From Pseudanabaena mucicola FACHB-723 (GTDB taxonomy: Bacteria > Cyanobacteriota > Cyanobacteriia > Pseudanabaenales > Pseudanabaenaceae): 64,000 bases of DNA. Positions 10,881 to 19,916 of the stretch are shown one piece after another. The DNA lies in NCBI RefSeq assembly GCF_014696385.1, contig NZ_JACJQB010000004.1, positions 1 to 64,000 of the forward strand. Reading direction: 5' to 3'. A program made the position numbers and the translations under genes. The stretch's first letter is position 1, and every line of letters starts with the position of its first letter. Below the pieces are notes generated by a model. It was not told where the DNA came from. It made no database searches and was given only the letters and a program-made list of their open reading frames with translations.

Positions 10881-11696
10881 TTATTTGGAAAGATAAGAAC
10901 ACCAATCGCTCCAACTGCCTGCATAGAGTTTGCAGTTTTTAATACCAGATCGATGCAGGGACAACAGGTTGACACAGGCAGTTACCCCTGAGCCACAGTA
11001 AACAATTACTTCTTGGGCTTTGCTGACCTCGCGCCAGCGATCGCCATGATCAATTACGAAACCTTGTTCATTCGTCATTTCTTGCCAAGGATAATTAACC
11101 GCTCCCTCAATATGCCCTGCAATGGGATCAATTGGTTCGCGCTCACCACGATAGCGATCGCCTTCTCGCGAATCAATCAAGACTACTTCTGGCAAGTCTT
11201 TGCGAAGTTTGACTGTTTCAATATCAACTACCCATGCAGTCTGTAGTTGGGGCATAAATTCACCAATTGTTGCGGTAGGTATTTCGGCACTAGTGGGGTA
11301 ATTGTTGGCTTGCCAACCCGCAAAGCCTCCATCTAAAACTGCCACTTGCTCGTGTCCCATATACCTCAAGAGCCACCATAGCCTAGAAGCAAAGGCAAAT
11401 CTTGAATCATCGTAGGTGACTACCATCGTTTGCTGAGAATTGATGCCCATATGGGCAAGTTTCGTCGCTAATTGTGGAAAATCTGGTAAGGGATGCCGTC
11501 CACCATGGCGTTGGACAGGGCTAGATAAATCTAGATTGAGATCGAGATAGTGAGCGCCTTGAATGTGATTTTTGTGATATTGTTCGCGCCCCAAAGTTGG
11601 ATGCATCAGTGAAAACCGACAATCGATAATCACAAGCTGGGGATCGTGGAGATGGTCATTGAGCCACTCGGCAGAGACAACTGGGGGGAAATCCAT
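10881..11696 (-). CDS. thiosulfate / 3-mercaptopyruvate sulfurtransferase (tandem rhodanese)
   Basis: A 271-aa protein with two rhodanese domains (about 1-135 and 150-271). The first is inactive-like. The second carries the catalytic cysteine in VYCGSGVTA. The CGSGVTA loop favours 3-mercaptopyruvate as donor over thiosulfate, but that is inferred from loop sequence only. The family motif DCRFSLMHP near the N-terminus is present. Length is typical. The gene is convergent with bchL; a small GGCGC hairpin (11730-11742) lies between its start and the end of gpsA upstream. Confidence 0.88.
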   Translation of the reverse strand: MDFPPVVSAEWLNDHLHDPQLVIIDCRFSLMHPTLGREQYHKNHIQGAHYLDLNLDLSSPVQRHGGRHPLPDFPQLATKLAHMGINSQQTMVVTYDDSRFAFASRLWWLLRYMGHEQVAVLDGGFAGWQANNYPTSAEIPTATIGEFMPQLQTAWVVDIETVKLRKDLPEVVLIDSREGDRYRGEREPIDPIAGHIEGAVNYPWQEMTNEQGFVIDHGDRWREVSKAQEVIVYCGSGVTACVNLLSLHRSGIKNCKLYAGSWSDWCSYLSK

Positions 11697-11760
11697 AGTT
11701 TTTTAAAATTTAATATTGATGGGGGATAAGGCGCTTTGCGCCATGCAGCAAGTAGTTGGT

Positions 11761-12696
11761 TTAGTTTTCAGGCTTGAGATCACGCTCCATTAATCCTTCA
11801 ACCGCTTGTTGTAATGTAATTTCACCCTTGAGCAGTCTATGGACATAGCGAGACACGGGCACATAAATTTTTTCCCGATCGCAAATTCCCACCAATACAC
11901 TCGCCGTGTTCACACCCTCGGCCGTACCGTGAATATTTGCGATCGCAGTTTCCAGACTTTGCCCCTGTGCAATCGCATAGCCCACTTGATAATTGCGGCT
12001 AAGATTGCTATTGCAAGTTGCTAATAAATCCCCCAATCCAGATAAACCCCAAAATGTTTCTGGTTGCGCCCCAAAGTAAACACCAACGCGGATGATTTCA
12101 ATGAGGGATCGTGTAATTAATGCTGATTTAGCATTTGTACCCAAATTTAGTCCGTCACAAGCGCCAACTGCGATCGCAATTACATTCTTGAGCGTCCCGC
12201 CTAATTCTACGCCCACAGGATCGGAATTGGTATAGACCCGAAAATTACGAGAAGCAAAAATATGTTGAATCAACTGGGCAGCATTCTCATCTTTACTAGC
12301 AACTACTGTCGCCGCAGGTTTGCCTGCCATAATTTCTTCCGATAGATTTGGTCCCGACAAAACCACAAGCGGATGATCGGGGATCAGCGATTGCCAGATT
12401 TGGGATGGAGTTTGACCTGTTATAGTCTCTAAGCCCTTAGTTGCACTAACTAATACAGCATGAGGCAAAAGCTTTACCGTTTGTAATGTCTCGGCAATTA
12501 CCCTGACCCCTTTCATTGAGACTGCGGAGATAATCGCATCGCTATCAGCTACAGCTTCGGCTAAAGAATAAGGACTTTGCCTTGACCATACTTGTAAATG
12601 ATGTTGATTAGTTTTGACCAGACTAGTTAGGGCTGATCCCCATGCCCCAGATCCAATAATTGTTACCTTTTTTAAGTCTGATCTCATATTTTGCAT
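11761..12696 (-). CDS. gpsA: NAD(P)H-dependent glycerol-3-phosphate dehydrogenase
   Basis: A 311-aa enzyme reducing dihydroxyacetone phosphate to sn-glycerol 3-phosphate for membrane lipid synthesis. The N-terminal Rossmann motif is VTIIGSGAWGSAL. Family motifs follow: SATKGLE, LSGPNLSEEI, and GTLKNVIAIAVGACDGLNLGTNAK with the catalytic lysine. GLSGLGDLLATC is also present. Length is slightly short but complete. The ATG at 12696 follows a likely non-coding stretch; a second in-frame ATG lies three codons on. Confidence 0.92.
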   Translation of the reverse strand: MQNMRSDLKKVTIIGSGAWGSALTSLVKTNQHHLQVWSRQSPYSLAEAVADSDAIISAVSMKGVRVIAETLQTVKLLPHAVLVSATKGLETITGQTPSQIWQSLIPDHPLVVLSGPNLSEEIMAGKPAATVVASKDENAAQLIQHIFASRNFRVYTNSDPVGVELGGTLKNVIAIAVGACDGLNLGTNAKSALITRSLIEIIRVGVYFGAQPETFWGLSGLGDLLATCNSNLSRNYQVGYAIAQGQSLETAIANIHGTAEGVNTASVLVGICDREKIYVPVSRYVHRLLKGEITLQQAVEGLMERDLKPEN

Positions 12697-12950
12697 AACT
12701 AATGTGATAAACGAATCTGCAGTCGGGACGAGGCTCTAGCGCCCGTTTCTTGGTCAATGTAACAACGATCAACCCAAGACCAGAAGCCAGACTCCACAAC
12801 CAAGACGGTGATATAATAGCTTGCAAAAGCTTCTCAAATTCTAAAACTCTTGCTGGATATATATTGATTGTCTTTAATAACCAATATCACATCAAGAGCT
12901 TGGGTTTATGTGAAGTATTTTCGCTCATTTCTTGACAAAGGCTAGCAACA

Positions 12951-13448
12951 ATGATCGAAATGAAGGTGGCTGGAATTGCTATTGATGCGGTCAGCCGTAA
13001 TCCTATCGTCTTACTGCGAGATACTTTAGAACGGAGGGCTTTGCCGATTTGGATCGGTGAGGCTGAGGCAAAGGCAATCGTGGGTGGTTTAGATGGCAGA
13101 CCATCGGAGCGACCGATGACCCATGATTTGCTGCTTAATTTTTTTGATGCTTGGGGACTTACGGTCGAGCGCATTGTGGTACATGCACTCAAAAACAGCA
13201 CTTTTTTCGCCGTGATCACAGTTTCGCAGGGGGATGTCAAAAAAGAAATTGACGCGAGACCTAGTGATGCAATTGCGATCGCAGTTCGTGCTAAATGTCC
13301 TATTTGGGTAATGGAAGAGGTAATTCTGGAGGCTTCAATTCCTGTTGATCAGGATGCCGATGAAGCTGAAAGGAGGGCTTTTCGAGAATTTTTGGCAAAA
13401 CTTACCCCTGAGGAACTAGTTAAAAATAGTGGCATTGAAAGCAACTAA
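12951..13448 (+). CDS. bifunctional nuclease (BFN/DUF151) domain protein
   Basis: A 165-aa cytoplasmic protein. It begins MIEMKVAGIAIDA and contains the DUF151 core: PIVLLRDTLERRALPIWIG, then RPMTHDL, then DARPSDAIAIAVR. Members of this family have been reported with RNase/DNase activity in plants, but bacterial roles are not settled. The 165-aa length and acidic C-terminal tail (DQDADEAERRAFREFLAKL) fit the cyanobacterial orthologues. It shares a bidirectional terminator with the convergent RodZ-like gene. Confidence 0.85.
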   Translation: MIEMKVAGIAIDAVSRNPIVLLRDTLERRALPIWIGEAEAKAIVGGLDGRPSERPMTHDLLLNFFDAWGLTVERIVVHALKNSTFFAVITVSQGDVKKEIDARPSDAIAIAVRAKCPIWVMEEVILEASIPVDQDADEAERRAFREFLAKLTPEELVKNSGIESN

Positions 13449-13490
13449 CTAAACAAAAAAGGGTGCAACGCACCCCTTTTTTGTTTAGTT
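13447..13490. terminator. bidirectional terminator, DUF151 gene / RodZ-like gene
   Basis: A long hairpin with arms 13447-13466 and 13470-13490 and one bulged C. It includes A6 and T6 tracts that give a U-run in both directions. It overlaps the last codons of the minus-strand gene. Confidence 0.85.
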
Positions 13491-14567
13491 AGTTGGCATG
13501 ACTAAACCTCTGAGTCGGGGATTATTTGCAACAAAACCACTGTCCTGATTTGCCCCCAATCCAAATATTTTTTCGGTTACTTCTCCTTCTTTACCAAGTA
13601 ACTGAATTGCTTGCTTGTTATAGCTCAACCCTACAGCCGAGGCATTCCCTGCCCGAATGGAAATTTGGCGATCCCCAGACCATGCTAACTTTTTGCCTTC
13701 ATTGAGGACACCTTCAAATTCAGTCTTTCCATCGACCGTAATTCTCAGCCATGATTCGCCGCGCATCACAATTCCCACATTAACTGGCTTATTACCCACA
13801 AATTCAAATTCACCATTAGTCCCGATGAAGCTGGTGGGTGTATTGGTGCTGTTGATTAAATTGCCCAATGTATTACTGAGGTTCGGATTGATTGGTTGAG
13901 AATTGTTGGTAGCTGTGGGTACAGAATTTGCAGCAATAGTGCTAACCGTAGCGCTAACTGTTTGATTCGTCGCTGCGGCGGGTGGTGTATTAGTGACAAT
14001 GGTGGGAACTGCAACGGATACAGAACCTGTCGAATCCTTTCTTAAAACCCCTAAACCACCAACCTTGGGTAATAACACATCTTTGAGGGCAATAGGGATC
14101 GGCGCTGCTGCTTTGGTGAGCTTTGCCGCATCACCAAAATTAGTTTGACTGTCATTGATGCGATTGGCATCAGGAGCATTCATAAATGTTGCTAATAAAC
14201 CGACAGCACCTGCGATGACTCCAACATAGAGAGCATACAAATGGAGCGGTCTCAATTCGGCGGCGGCACTCCCCGCCCATTTCTGCTCGGCAATGACAGG
14301 ATTTAGAGGGAATTCTGCGGAGAGGTCGCCTAATCCTAGAGCATCTCCATATTTGCGGATAAATCCGCGTACGTATACAGGTTCAGGCAATGATTCTATT
14401 TCCCCGTTTTCAATTGCCCGTAAATAGCGTTCAGATATTAATGTCATTGCGGTCAGGTGCGGAATTGAAAGATCTTTCTCTTCCCGAATTTTCTTGAAGC
14501 GTGCTCCAATTTCTGCTAATTTCTCTGCTTGCTTCGAGGTTGTAATATTCACAATACTCACAGACAT
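13485..14567 (-). CDS. rodZ: RodZ-like helix-turn-helix membrane protein
   Basis: A 360-aa protein with RodZ layout. A cytoplasmic XRE/HTH_25-type domain (about 10-75) contains ISERYLRAIENGEIESLPEPVYVRGF in pieces. One membrane helix follows (about 110-127), then a long Thr/Asn/Pro-rich linker (about 130-250) and a C-terminal DUF4115-type beta domain (about 255-335). RodZ links MreB to the cell wall machinery. The identification is by domain order; no other mre genes are in the window. Start ATG at 14567. Confidence 0.83.
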   Translation of the reverse strand: MSVSIVNITTSKQAEKLAEIGARFKKIREEKDLSIPHLTAMTLISERYLRAIENGEIESLPEPVYVRGFIRKYGDALGLGDLSAEFPLNPVIAEQKWAGSAAAELRPLHLYALYVGVIAGAVGLLATFMNAPDANRINDSQTNFGDAAKLTKAAAPIPIALKDVLLPKVGGLGVLRKDSTGSVSVAVPTIVTNTPPAAATNQTVSATVSTIAANSVPTATNNSQPINPNLSNTLGNLINSTNTPTSFIGTNGEFEFVGNKPVNVGIVMRGESWLRITVDGKTEFEGVLNEGKKLAWSGDRQISIRAGNASAVGLSYNKQAIQLLGKEGEVTEKIFGLGANQDSGFVANNPRLRGLVMPTN

Positions 14568-14776
14568 GTATGAAGAGATGGACGTGAAAACTAGTCTAAC
14601 CAGAATTGACTATAGCTGGGACTGGATCGCTAATAGTGTTTGTTAGAGAGTTTTTGTGTGGCAGTAATCTGGTGTAGTCATATTACTTTGACTATAGCAA
14701 TATAACATTTTGCAAAGATTTTATTGCAAGCGCTAAACAAGCCCTAAATTTTACGCATGTGAATTATGCATCGGGA

Positions 14777-15523
14777 TTAATCTCTGTCGCGGTTGTGGGC
14801 TGGATATAGTTGAGTTATTTCGCGATCGCATAATGGACGATATGTCCCTGATTTGAGATCGCCTAGAGGAATTGAGGCGATCGCCAGACGATGCAGTGAC
14901 AATACAGGGTGACCAAGCTGTTCTGCCATGCGGCGAATTTGGCGATTGCGCCCCTCCGACAAAATAATTTCTAATTGTGTGCGTGGCTGGGAACGAGATT
15001 GATCCACCTGTAAAATATTGACCGTGGCAGGGAGTGTCATCTTGCCATCGAGGATGATCCCTGAGCGCCATTGATGGAGAATATTGGGACTAGGAATGTT
15101 TCTTACCCATACTGAATAGGTTTTCGTAACATGATGTCTGGGGTGCATCAGATAGTTGGCAAATTCGCCATCGTTGGTCAAAATCAATGCGCCACTACTG
15201 TTATAGTCCAGTCGCCCCACTGGATACAAATGTTGATAAGCGGATGGCAAAACATCTAAAACTGTGGTTCTGCCTTGGGGGTCATCACAGGTACTCACAA
15301 CACCTACGGGCTTGTTGATTAATAGATATACAAATTCTGGCGCTTGCATGTGCAGCAGTTTGCCATCAACCTCAATGCGATCGCAATTAGGATCTGCTTT
15401 TGTTCCTAATTCCGTAACAATGATCCCATTGATCTTGACGCGCCCTGCTTGGATGATTTGTTCAGCTCCGCGCCTTGAGGCAATGCCATGTCTCGACAGG
15501 ATTTTTTGAATGCGATCGCTCAT
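14777..15523 (-). CDS. rluB: 23S rRNA pseudouridine synthase (RluB/RsuA family)
   Basis: A 248-aa protein from the ATG at 15523. The frame stays open upstream to 15589, but family proteins start at this MSDRIQKIL. An S4 RNA-binding domain (about 1-60) precedes the catalytic domain, with the catalytic aspartate in GRLDYNSSGALILTND and the family motif EGRNRQIRRM near the C-terminus. It most probably makes pseudouridine in 23S rRNA; RsuA or RluE/F specificities cannot be excluded by sequence alone. It lies divergent from nirA. Confidence 0.87.
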   Translation of the reverse strand: MSDRIQKILSRHGIASRRGAEQIIQAGRVKINGIIVTELGTKADPNCDRIEVDGKLLHMQAPEFVYLLINKPVGVVSTCDDPQGRTTVLDVLPSAYQHLYPVGRLDYNSSGALILTNDGEFANYLMHPRHHVTKTYSVWVRNIPSPNILHQWRSGIILDGKMTLPATVNILQVDQSRSQPRTQLEIILSEGRNRQIRRMAEQLGHPVLSLHRLAIASIPLGDLKSGTYRPLCDREITQLYPAHNRDRD

Positions 15524-15678
15524 TGTGCTAATTAGAAAAATTTTCAGAAGGGACTTTAGAGGATATTGAATTGGACTTACTGCAAGCAACTATGCATTTA
15601 CCGCATTGAATTATTGCAATTATTAAATAAAGTTTAAAAATATGTATTTTCTTATACGAATTGGGATCGAAACGTTAA

Positions 15679-15692
15679 GTAGTGTGAACTAC
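15679..15692 (+). promoter_or_regulatory. NtcA-binding site upstream of nirA
   Basis: An exact GTA-N8-TAC palindrome (GTAGTGTGAACTAC), about 100 bp before the nirA ATG. NtcA, the cyanobacterial nitrogen regulator, binds this consensus upstream of nirA operons. I did not find a clean TAN3T -10 box about 22 bp downstream, so the exact promoter remains open. Confidence 0.8.
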
Positions 15693-15794
15693 ATACAAGG
15701 TCGTAACAACGCTTAAAAACGACGAATTTGAGATTTCGCTGATTTAGCGATGGTCAAACTCCGAGATTTGCAGCATGAGCCAAGGATAAAACAC

Positions 15795-17360
15795 ATGGCA
15801 AACAAAATCGAAGCCCTCAAGGCTGAAAAAGATGGTCTAGCAGTGAAGGCGGAAATAGCTCGCTTTGCTGAAATTGGTTGGGAAGCAATCGATGATGACG
15901 ATCTGCAACACCGCTTGAAGTGGTTAGGCGTATTCTTTCGCAAAAGTACCCCCGGACGCTTTATGGTGCGGATGCGAATTCCCAATGGCATCCTTAATAG
16001 TGACCAGATGCGTGTGCTGGCATCGGTAGTCGAAAAATGCGGCGAACAACATGGTGTTGCGGATATTACCACTCGCCAAAATATCCAAATCCGCAGTTTT
16101 CCGATCGAAGATGTTCCCGAAATGTTCGAGAAGTTCCGCTCTGTAGGGCTAACTAGCGTGCAGTCTGCGATGGATAATATCCGTAATATTACGGGTTCTC
16201 CTGTGGCGGGTATTGATGCCAATGAACTATATGACACCCGCGAATTAGCAATTCAGGTACAGAACTTACTTACCAATAACGGTGAAGGAAATCCTGCTTT
16301 TACGAATCTGCCGCGTAAATTTAATATTGCGATCGCAGGTTGCCGCGACAACTCCACCCATGCCGAAATTAATGACTTAGCTTTTGTTCCTGCCTTTAAG
16401 GAAGAATCAAAAGAAACCTTCGGATTTAATGTACTCGTTGGTGGTTTCTTCTCAGCAAAGCGGATTGCGGCAGCGATTCCTCTCAATGTTTGGGTTCCTC
16501 CTGAAGATGTGGTTGCCCTCTGCGAAGCCCTATTAATCGTATTCCGTGACAATGGCTTGCGCGAAAAACGTGACAAATCACGCCTAATGTTTTTAATTGA
16601 CGAATGGGGAATTGACAAATTCCGTGATGAAGTAGAGAAGCAAATCGGTAAGCCCCTTGCGATTGCTGCCGCTAAAGATGAAATTGAATGGGAGAAGCGG
16701 GATCACATTGGTGTTCACAAACAAAAGCAAGCAGGCTTGAATTACGTCGGACTACAGATTCCTGTTGGCCGGATGTATGCCGATGACATGTACGAATTTG
16801 CGCGTCTTGCGGACATCTACGGTAATGGCGATCTTCGCCTAACCGTGGAACAGAATATTCTGATTACTAATGTTCCTGATGATCTAGTTCCTATTTTACT
16901 AAAGGAGCCGCTACTTCAGAAATTCCCCGCCGAGCCTGACAACCTCATGCGTGGTTTGGTTTCCTGTACAGGAAATCAATTCTGCCCAGTTGCGATCGTG
17001 GAAACAAAAAACCGTTCCCTCGCACTGACCAAGCAACTTGCCGAAGATTATCATGTCCCCCAAGTTGTTCGCATCCATTGGAGCGGTTGCCCCAACTCCT
17101 GCGCTCAGCCACAGGTTGCCGATATCGGCTTCACTGGCTGTAAGGCGCGTAAAGATGGCAAGGTTGTCGATGGTGTGGACATATACATGGGCGGCACTGT
17201 CGGCAAAGATGCCCATCTCGGCACTTGCGTAATGGAAAAAGTTCCTTGCGAAGATTTGCGAGAAGTGGTTGGCAAATTGCTTGTCGATCGCTTCGGTGCA
17301 GTTCCCAAACAGAATGGGACAACGATCACTAACTCAGCCGAATTAGTTTCCGTTGGCTAA
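15795..17360 (+). CDS. nirA: ferredoxin-nitrite reductase
   Basis: A 521-aa enzyme reducing nitrite to ammonium with electrons from ferredoxin, using siroheme and [4Fe-4S]. Cofactor cysteines are C391 and C397 (CTGNQFC) and C432 and C436 (GCPNSC). I chose the ATG at 15795 over an in-frame ATG at 15750. It has an AAGGA site about 8 bases upstream and gives the usual N-terminus (KIEALKAEKDGLAVKAE). It is the first gene of the nitrate operon and lies behind an NtcA box. It lacks the ferredoxin-like C-terminal extension found in some filamentous cyanobacteria. Confidence 0.95.
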   Translation: MANKIEALKAEKDGLAVKAEIARFAEIGWEAIDDDDLQHRLKWLGVFFRKSTPGRFMVRMRIPNGILNSDQMRVLASVVEKCGEQHGVADITTRQNIQIRSFPIEDVPEMFEKFRSVGLTSVQSAMDNIRNITGSPVAGIDANELYDTRELAIQVQNLLTNNGEGNPAFTNLPRKFNIAIAGCRDNSTHAEINDLAFVPAFKEESKETFGFNVLVGGFFSAKRIAAAIPLNVWVPPEDVVALCEALLIVFRDNGLREKRDKSRLMFLIDEWGIDKFRDEVEKQIGKPLAIAAAKDEIEWEKRDHIGVHKQKQAGLNYVGLQIPVGRMYADDMYEFARLADIYGNGDLRLTVEQNILITNVPDDLVPILLKEPLLQKFPAEPDNLMRGLVSCTGNQFCPVAIVETKNRSLALTKQLAEDYHVPQVVRIHWSGCPNSCAQPQVADIGFTGCKARKDGKVVDGVDIYMGGTVGKDAHLGTCVMEKVPCEDLREVVGKLLVDRFGAVPKQNGTTITNSAELVSVG

Positions 17361-17440
17361 TCCATCTCTTTCTAGCGCTCTGCTAGAGAAAATCAAACAT
17401 TTAAAAATTCAAAACCAATCAAGAAATCAGGAAATCAAAC

Positions 17441-18772
17441 ATGGGTATGTTCTCTCGCCGTAAATTTTTAACCACTGCTGGACTCTCAACCGTCGGCGCG
17501 ATAGCTCTTAATGCTTGTACTAGCAGCGAAACCCCTACAGCTACAACTACAACAACCGCAAGTCCCGCCACAACTACGGCTGCCCCAGTCAATGCTGCTG
17601 ATGCTCCTGAAGTTACTAAAGCCAAGCTAGGATTTATCGCTCTTACCGATGCTTCGCCGCTAATCATTGCCCAAGAAAAAGGCTACTTTGCAAAATACGG
17701 CATGACCGAGGTCGAAGTTCTCAAACAAGCTTCTTGGGGAACGACTCGCGATAATATCGTGCTTGGTTCCGATGCAGGTGGTATTGATGGCGCTCACATT
17801 CTGACACCGATGCCTTACCTGATTTCTGAAGGCAAAATTACTAACGGCAAAAAATTGCCTATGTACATTTTGGCAAGGTTGAATACAAATGGACAGGGGA
17901 TCTCGGTTGCTAATAATTTTAAAGATGCCAAGATTGCACTTAAGAGTGATGCACTTAAAGAATCCTTTGCCAATCTGAAGTCGGCTGGTAAGGAACTAAA
18001 ATGTGCTGTCACATTCCCCGGCGGAACTCACGATTTATGGATGCGTTACTGGCTATCCGCGAATGGCGTTGATCCTGACAAAGATGTTGCCACAATCGTG
18101 GTTCCACCAGCACAGATGGTTGCCAATATGAAGGCTGGCAATATGCAAGCCTTCTGTGTCGGTGAACCTTGGAATGCACGCCTAGTTGCCCAAGACTCTG
18201 GTTATACCGCCCTGATTACAGGTGAACTTTGGAAAGATCATCCTGAAAAAGCGTTCTCTCTCCGTGCTGACTGGGTAGATAAGAATCCTAAAGCAGCGAT
18301 GGCTCTTCTCAAGGCTGTTCTCGAAGCTCAAGTATGGTGCGAAGATCCAGCTAACAAAGAAGAAATGTGTAAAATCGTTGGTGCTGACAAATGGCTAAAA
18401 GTACCTGCTGCCGAGATTTTGGGTAGACAACAAGGCAAGGTTGATTATGGTGATGGACGTACTTTGGACAACCTAGATTTGTCAATGAAGTTCTGGAAAG
18501 ATAATGCTTCTTATCCTTTCAAGAGTCATGACCTTTGGTTTGTTACTGAAGATATCCGTTGGGGCTATTTTGATGCTAGCACCGACTCTAAGGCTTTAGT
18601 GGACAAGGTAAACCGTGAAGACATGTGGAAAGAAGCTGCCAAGGCGATCGGCAAGGAAGCCGACATTCCTGCCAGCACTTCGCGAGGTGTAGAAACCTTC
18701 TTTGATGGTGTCAAGTTTGACCCTGAAAATCCTAAAGCTTATTTGGAAGGATTGAAGATCAAGAAGGTTTAG
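17441..18772 (+). CDS. nrtA: nitrate/nitrite ABC transporter substrate-binding lipoprotein
   Basis: A 443-aa protein. The N-terminus has a twin-arginine-like SRRKFLTTAG and then a lipobox ending at C26 (IALNAC), so it is likely exported and lipid-anchored. A Thr/Ala-rich linker (about 30-52) tethers the binding domain. Family motifs are LGFIALTDASPLIIA, GGTHDLWMRYWL and VGEPWNARLV. NrtA captures nitrate and nitrite for the NrtBCD transporter. It follows nirA by 80 bp. A second in-frame ATG lies two codons after the first. Confidence 0.95.
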   Translation: MGMFSRRKFLTTAGLSTVGAIALNACTSSETPTATTTTTASPATTTAAPVNAADAPEVTKAKLGFIALTDASPLIIAQEKGYFAKYGMTEVEVLKQASWGTTRDNIVLGSDAGGIDGAHILTPMPYLISEGKITNGKKLPMYILARLNTNGQGISVANNFKDAKIALKSDALKESFANLKSAGKELKCAVTFPGGTHDLWMRYWLSANGVDPDKDVATIVVPPAQMVANMKAGNMQAFCVGEPWNARLVAQDSGYTALITGELWKDHPEKAFSLRADWVDKNPKAAMALLKAVLEAQVWCEDPANKEEMCKIVGADKWLKVPAAEILGRQQGKVDYGDGRTLDNLDLSMKFWKDNASYPFKSHDLWFVTEDIRWGYFDASTDSKALVDKVNREDMWKEAAKAIGKEADIPASTSRGVETFFDGVKFDPENPKAYLEGLKIKKV

Positions 18773-18787
18773 AAGTTGATTTCTATG

Positions 18788-18807
18788 CAAGGGGCTTTAG
18801 CCCCTTG
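18788..18807 (+). promoter_or_regulatory. hairpin in the nrtA-nrtB spacer
   Basis: A perfect 8-bp GC-rich stem (CAAGGGGC / GCCCCTTG) with a 4-nt TTTA loop, 15 bp after the nrtA stop, with no following T-run. It may stabilise the nrtA 3' end or reduce readthrough, keeping binding protein above permease. This role is an inference. Confidence 0.5.
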
Positions 18808-18852
18808 CCATCATTGCAAATATTCATCTTTAGCGTTTTAGGAGATACCAAA

Positions 18853-19782
18853 ATGGCGGCAGGGAGCTTAAGTTCCAAATTCTCTCCGAATAAAATTGGA
18901 GAATGGTTTCAGAAGCAGGCAAAGTTTATTATTCCGCCTGCGATCGCATTAATATTTTTGCTAGGCATCTGGCAAATTCTTTGTTCTGGAGCAAAGCCAC
19001 CTTTGCCACCACCAACTAAGGTTTGGCAAGAGACGCAGGAATACATTTGGCATCCATTTTTCGATCGCAATTCCTTTGATGTAAATACTCAAGAAAAAGT
19101 TGATAGCCCTGCGCGTCAAGCCCTCAAGGACAAGCTGACCATTGAGCAAGGTTTGGGTGTCAAAACCATGACTAGCCTCCGTCGTGTAGCAATTGGCTAT
19201 ACAGCTTCGGCAGTGATTGGCATTGCCTTTGGGATTGCGATCGGTACAAATGCTTTTCTATACCGCGCCTTTGACCCAATCTTCCAAGTTTTACGCACAA
19301 TTCCTCCCCTTGCATGGCTACCAATTGCCATGTCTGCATTTCAAGGTGTTAATGAGTCTTTGAAATCAGTGGGACTCGATGTTACCGAAGCTGCCGCGCT
19401 ATTCGTGATCTTTGTAACTTCGATTTGGCCAATCCTGATGAATACAGCCGTTGGTGTACAGCAAGTTCCACAAGACTATCGCAACGTGTCGCGGGTCTTG
19501 CGCCTCAGCAAAATTGACTACTTCATCACAATTTTAATGCCCTCAGCCGCGCCTTACATTTTCACAGGTTTACGCATTGCTGTTGGTCTGTCATGGTTGG
19601 CGATCGTGGCAGCAGAAATGCTGACAGGTGGTGTGGGGATTGGCTTCTTTATTTGGGATAGCTACAACAGCCAAAAGAGTAGTGAACTGATTCTGGCGCT
19701 ATTTTATATTGGTGTCGTTGGATTCTTGCTAGACAAATTGATCTATTACATCAGCAAATTTACTGTGCAGTCTGATGCTTAG
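18853..19782 (+). CDS. nrtB: nitrate/nitrite ABC transporter permease
   Basis: A 309-aa inner-membrane protein. The ATG at 18853 has an AGGAGA site 7 bases upstream; the longer frame from a TTG at 18805 starts inside a hairpin and is unlikely. Hydrophobic helices are visible near residues 26-44, 112-130, 145-165, 175-195, 235-255 and 280-300. The ABC permease EAA loop (VTEAAALF ... VPQDYRNVSRVLRLSK) contacts the ATPases. It forms the channel of the NrtABCD uptake system. Confidence 0.94.
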   Translation: MAAGSLSSKFSPNKIGEWFQKQAKFIIPPAIALIFLLGIWQILCSGAKPPLPPPTKVWQETQEYIWHPFFDRNSFDVNTQEKVDSPARQALKDKLTIEQGLGVKTMTSLRRVAIGYTASAVIGIAFGIAIGTNAFLYRAFDPIFQVLRTIPPLAWLPIAMSAFQGVNESLKSVGLDVTEAAALFVIFVTSIWPILMNTAVGVQQVPQDYRNVSRVLRLSKIDYFITILMPSAAPYIFTGLRIAVGLSWLAIVAAEMLTGGVGIGFFIWDSYNSQKSSELILALFYIGVVGFLLDKLIYYISKFTVQSDA

Positions 19783-19788
19783 ATTTGT

Positions 19789-19892
19789 GCTAAAAGCTAC
19801 GGGCAGTTGGCTCTTAGCTTTTAGCCATCCCATGACCATTACATTCATCCCTTGATCAAAAAAGCCTCCAGTTATCTGTTAGCTAAAAGCCA
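19789..19892. repeat. GCTAAAAGC inverted repeat in the nrtB-nrtD spacer
   Basis: The words GCTAAAAGCTA (19789-19799) and TAGCTTTTAGC (19815-19825) form an 11-bp inverted repeat. A third GCTAAAAGCC copy lies near 19882-19891. It is related in style to the repeat at 7990-8062. Confidence 0.55.
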
Positions 19893-19916
19893 CAAATCTT
19901 TTCAACCATCAAATCT

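Noticed and set aside
12623-12826. 67-codon minus-strand frame over the gpsA start
   Set aside because: It overlaps the conserved start of gpsA in another frame and lacks any protein signature.
15693-15749. Canonical -10 box (TAN3T) following the NtcA site
   Set aside because: No exact match at the expected distance of about 22 bp; reported only as an NtcA site.
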